In this document: positions 6,368 through 8,407 of the stretch, one piece after another
Position numbering within the stretch: position 1 is the first letter of the stretch
How the letters are laid out: each line of letters begins with the position of its first letter
Notes under the pieces: generated by a model
Database searches by the model: none
Seen by the model: only the letters and a program-made list of their open reading frames with translations
What the model was told of the DNA's origin: nothing
Position numbers and translations under genes: made by a program
Assembly (NCBI GenBank): GCA_001796965.1
Contig: MGOA01000155.1
Span: forward strand, 1-8,407
DNA: 8,407 bases
Direction of reading: 5' to 3'
Origin: Chloroflexi bacterium RBG_16_64_43
Lineage (GTDB): Bacteria; Chloroflexota; Anaerolineae; Anaerolineales; RBG-16-64-43

Positions 6368-6408
6368 GGGCGAGGTCCCACAATCGAATGTGTGACGTGC
6401 CCTCGCCC
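6368..6408 (-). terminator. Stem-loop downstream of the ABC permease gene, possible terminator
   Basis: On the minus strand GGGCGAGG (6408-6401) pairs with CCTCGCCC (6375-6368). The loop contains a second helix, CACA-TTCGAT-TGTG, with an optional GTC/GAC extension. It begins about 70 nt after the permease stop. No T-run follows, so if it ends ABC transcription it is not a classic intrinsic terminator. An mRNA 3'-end protecting hairpin or a small structured RNA are other readings. Confidence 0.35.
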
Positions 6409-6478
6409 CAGACCACGAGGCGGGCATTGTATTGTTCACCGCTTGCTGCGGAGAAGTCAGACCTCAGGAGGACGACCC

Positions 6479-7930
6479 TTACCAGGCTCCCGCGGCGAGC
6501 GCCCACGCCGCCGCATACGGAGTGAGGTAGCTCTCGACCCAGGCTGCAGCCAACAGCAGCGGAAGGACGAGCCCGACGGTCACCCGCACCCAATCGCCCA
6601 TTGATTCCAGCCACAGGCCCCCAATGGTGCGCCCGTCTGGACGCGCCAGCAGGCAACTACCCCAGCGCAGCATGCTGCACCCGGCCAGCCAGAGGGCTGG
6701 GATCTCGATGACTGCGTGCGGCACAACGAACCCCCCAATGAAGAGCCACGGCATTCCGCCCACCTGCCCCACCAGCGCGGCAGCGTAGGCGATGATACCC
6801 AGGGGTGCCATGAGCACGATCAACGAGAGCACACCCAACGAGAAAACGCCGAGCAGCGAGGCCAGAACGACCGTGCGCAAATTGTGGAAGAAGATGTACA
6901 TCGCGCCGCTGGGCGAGAGAAGGCCTTGGTCACGCAAGCCGGAGAGGAGCGCTGCGCCACCCGGGTCGATGGTGCCCAGGTCGAGGCGCAGCGGCAAGCG
7001 CGATGCCATCACCAGGCCGATGATTGCGCCCATGATGAGCGCCGCCGCCACCCACGGGCCCGCGCTCATCGCGCGCCGCGCGGCGGGAAAGACGCCCTGG
7101 CGGTACCACTCGATCGGGTTTCGGGCGCCGGCCGTGAGTGCGAGCCAGACATTGCGCCGCAGGCGATCGAGGCGCAGCTCTTCCACCTCTCGCTCGAGTA
7201 GCTCCTCGCGTTGGAATTGCCGCAGGCCGATGCGTACAAACAGGAAGGCCAGCAGCCCGATCCCCAGGATGACCCACCACAGCGCGTCGTAGCGACGCCA
7301 GAACATCAGCAGGCTTTCGGCCTGCACCAGTAGCGCGGCCGGGATGATGATGAAGGAGGCCAGGAGGTTCGCCGCACGTACCGAGTTGGTTTGGGCGGAG
7401 ATGACCACTGCGGCACTGACCATGCCCACGGCATGGGCCAGCGTGAGCACGATGATCTGCAACATGAGTGCGGCCGAAGGCAGCCAGCCGACGGCCAGGT
7501 ACAGCCCGGTCAGGTAGACCAGGATGCCCAGCGCCGCGGAGGCCAACGGGGTCGCGGTGGACGCCAGCGCCTTGCCCAGGAAGAGTTCTGCATCGCTGAG
7601 CGGCGTCGAGAGCAACGGCTCCAGGCTGAAGCGCTCCTTCTCTCCCACAAAGCTCTCTAGCGCGATGACCAGTGAAACGGTGGTGGGGAAGAAGCCGACG
7701 ATCATCAACATGAAGGGGAAGAGCTGTTCGGCGATGATCGGCGCGCCGTAGCGGCTGACGAAATCCATGGCCGTTTGCGCAGCGTAGTTCATCAGCAGCG
7801 GGAAGATACCGGTCAGAATGACTACCGGGATGACCACCCGCCAATCGCGGAATTGATCGCGCAATTCGCGGCCGACCAGCGTGAAGACCCGCGACCATCG
7901 GACGCGAGGCATGACCGCGGCCAGGGTCAT
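6479..7930 (-). CDS. ABC-2 type permease fused to a SpoIIM-like membrane domain
   Basis: This is a 483-residue polytopic inner-membrane protein. The N-terminal half (about 1-235) looks like an ABC-2/NatB-type permease. It has an amphipathic start (FTLVGRELRDQFRDWR), a hydrophobic segment at about 32-50, the family signature VGEKERFSLEPLLSTPLSDA at 95-114, and further membrane segments at about 69-91, 122-147, 151-178, 186-205 and 216-233. A charged helix (RQFQREELLEREVEELR, 237-253) links to the second half. That half (about 270-483) matches the SpoIIM (DUF95) pattern: a segment at 292-310, an outer loop, FFHNLRTVVLASLLGVFSLG (347-366), VVPHAVIEIPALWLAG (402-417), and LLLAAAWVESYLTP (458-471). 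Typical ABC-2 permeases end after the first half, so this looks like a real fusion with no frame break. The start at 7930 is supported by GAGGGGC upstream and an ATGA overlap with the ATPase stop. The cargo is unknown. Confidence 0.87.
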   Translation of the reverse strand: MTLAAVMPRVRWSRVFTLVGRELRDQFRDWRVVIPVVILTGIFPLLMNYAAQTAMDFVSRYGAPIIAEQLFPFMLMIVGFFPTTVSLVIALESFVGEKERFSLEPLLSTPLSDAELFLGKALASTATPLASAALGILVYLTGLYLAVGWLPSAALMLQIIVLTLAHAVGMVSAAVVISAQTNSVRAANLLASFIIIPAALLVQAESLLMFWRRYDALWWVILGIGLLAFLFVRIGLRQFQREELLEREVEELRLDRLRRNVWLALTAGARNPIEWYRQGVFPAARRAMSAGPWVAAALIMGAIIGLVMASRLPLRLDLGTIDPGGAALLSGLRDQGLLSPSGAMYIFFHNLRTVVLASLLGVFSLGVLSLIVLMAPLGIIAYAAALVGQVGGMPWLFIGGFVVPHAVIEIPALWLAGCSMLRWGSCLLARPDGRTIGGLWLESMGDWVRVTVGLVLPLLLAAAWVESYLTPYAAAWALAAGAW

Positions 7931-8407
7931 GGGCGCCCCTCGGGCTGGCCGTCGAGCGCTCCATTGTCGGCCACGGCCCGCAGGTAGACTGACTCGAGGC
8001 TGGGAGTAATCTCGCGCAGTTCAATCACGGGCAGGCCGGCCTCCATGAGTCGTTGCACGATGCGCGGATTCTGAACTTGGGGCGAAGAACTGCGATAACG
8101 GAAGGACCGGTCGCCCACCTCGACCAAATTCACTTCAGAGCGCAACAGCCGGCCCGCACGCCGCGCCGATTTTCCCAAGCGCACCTCAAAAAGCGGGAGG
8201 CCGGCCAATTCGGCGCGCAGTTCTTGCGCCTTGCCCTGCGCCACGATCTGGCCGCGACGCAGGATGGCTATGCGGTCGGCCAATTCCTCGGCCTCTCCCA
8301 GGTTGTGGGTGCAGGCCAGGATGGCACAGCCCTGCCCGCGCAGCTCGCGCAACAAGCCGCGCACGAGATGGGCGGATTCGGGATCAAGCGCGGAGGTGGG
8401 CTCGTCC
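7927..8407 (-). CDS. ABC transporter ATP-binding protein, C-terminal part (cut by right edge)
   Basis: Only the last 159 residues are in the window; the gene is partial at its 5' end, so Walker A and the signature motif are missing. The visible part opens with DEPTSALDPESAHL, the end of Walker B and the D-loop, followed by the H-loop THNLGEAEELADRIAIL. A C-terminal domain of about 95 residues follows. It ends in VIELREITPSLESVYLRAV, the pattern seen after the nucleotide-binding domain in DrrA/NatA-type exporters (DUF4162). This ATPase would power the adjacent permease: the stop and the permease start overlap as ATGA, so the two are made together. It should sit on the cytoplasmic face of the membrane. 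The internal GTG at 8364 is not the start, because the frame continues to the window edge with conserved motifs. Confidence 0.93.
   Translation of the reverse strand, partial: DEPTSALDPESAHLVRGLLRELRGQGCAILACTHNLGEAEELADRIAILRRGQIVAQGKAQELRAELAGLPLFEVRLGKSARRAGRLLRSEVNLVEVGDRSFRYRSSSPQVQNPRIVQRLMEAGLPVIELREITPSLESVYLRAVADNGALDGQPEGRP

Larger units (their letters stand above)
6147..6478. other. 332-bp intergenic region between the ABC genes and hsp20
   Basis: No credible protein gene was found on either strand; the open frames here are extensions of frames that shadow the neighbouring genes. From right to left it holds a small CCGC-TTGCT-GCGG hairpin (6439-6451), a larger stem-loop (6368-6408), a tandem 8-bp repeat (6312-6327), and the hsp20 promoter with its flanking inverted repeat. 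The stretch 6220-6311 shows nothing I can name. Confidence 0.7.

Noticed and set aside
6432..6437. A -10-like TACAAT on the minus strand just after the permease stop
   Set aside because: There is no -35 box at a proper distance and no gene start downstream before the better hsp20 promoter.
5712..6656. A 314-residue version of Hsp20 starting inside the permease gene
   Set aside because: The first 170 residues are low-complexity, overlap the permease and the non-coding gap, and include the promoter. The ATG at 6146 has a strong ribosome binding site and gives a normal-length sHSP.

Overview
The window is GC-rich bacterial chromosomal DNA. All eight supported protein genes lie on the minus strand, so transcription runs from the right edge to the left edge. 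There is no mobile element, CRISPR array, rRNA or tRNA. The gene content is a NatA/NatB-like ABC exporter with a SpoIIM-type half, small heat-shock protein plus Lon, a stand-alone receiver protein, a PHP/AlbA_2 fusion and two GNAT proteins. Together with the high GC and packed co-directional genes, this looks most like Chloroflexota (Anaerolineae or a relative). That placement comes from general familiarity with such proteins, not from a phylogenetic marker.

Right side (8407 to 6479): the C-terminal part of an ABC ATPase overlaps by 4 bp (ATGA) a 483-residue membrane protein. The latter joins an ABC-2 permease half to a SpoIIM-like half. Together they would form one export or membrane-remodelling transporter.

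Middle (6478 to 6147): a 332-bp non-coding gap. It holds a stem-loop that may end the ABC operon. It also holds a good sigma70-type promoter for hsp20, whose -35 and -10 boxes lie between the two arms of a 9-bp perfect inverted repeat that looks like an operator.

Left side (6146 to 1): hsp20, lon, a CheY-like receiver, a PHP-AlbA_2 protein, a YpeA-like acetyltransferase and a second GNAT-type protein cut by the left edge. They are spaced +53, -8 (overlap), +28, +1 and +24 bp, which suggests a single long operon or a set of coupled transcripts. The first two genes are classic protein quality control: a holdase, then an ATP-dependent protease. The receiver probably brings in a phosphorelay signal. 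The last three genes have no evident link to proteostasis. Two short hairpins sit at control points: one overlaps the lon Shine-Dalgarno, the other fills the receiver-PHP gap.

The least ordinary items are the PHP-AlbA_2 fusion with an unassigned C-terminal domain, the ABC-2/SpoIIM fusion, the histone-like basic tail on Lon, and the inverted repeat bracketing the hsp20 promoter. I do not see a convincing new multi-gene defence or mobile system.
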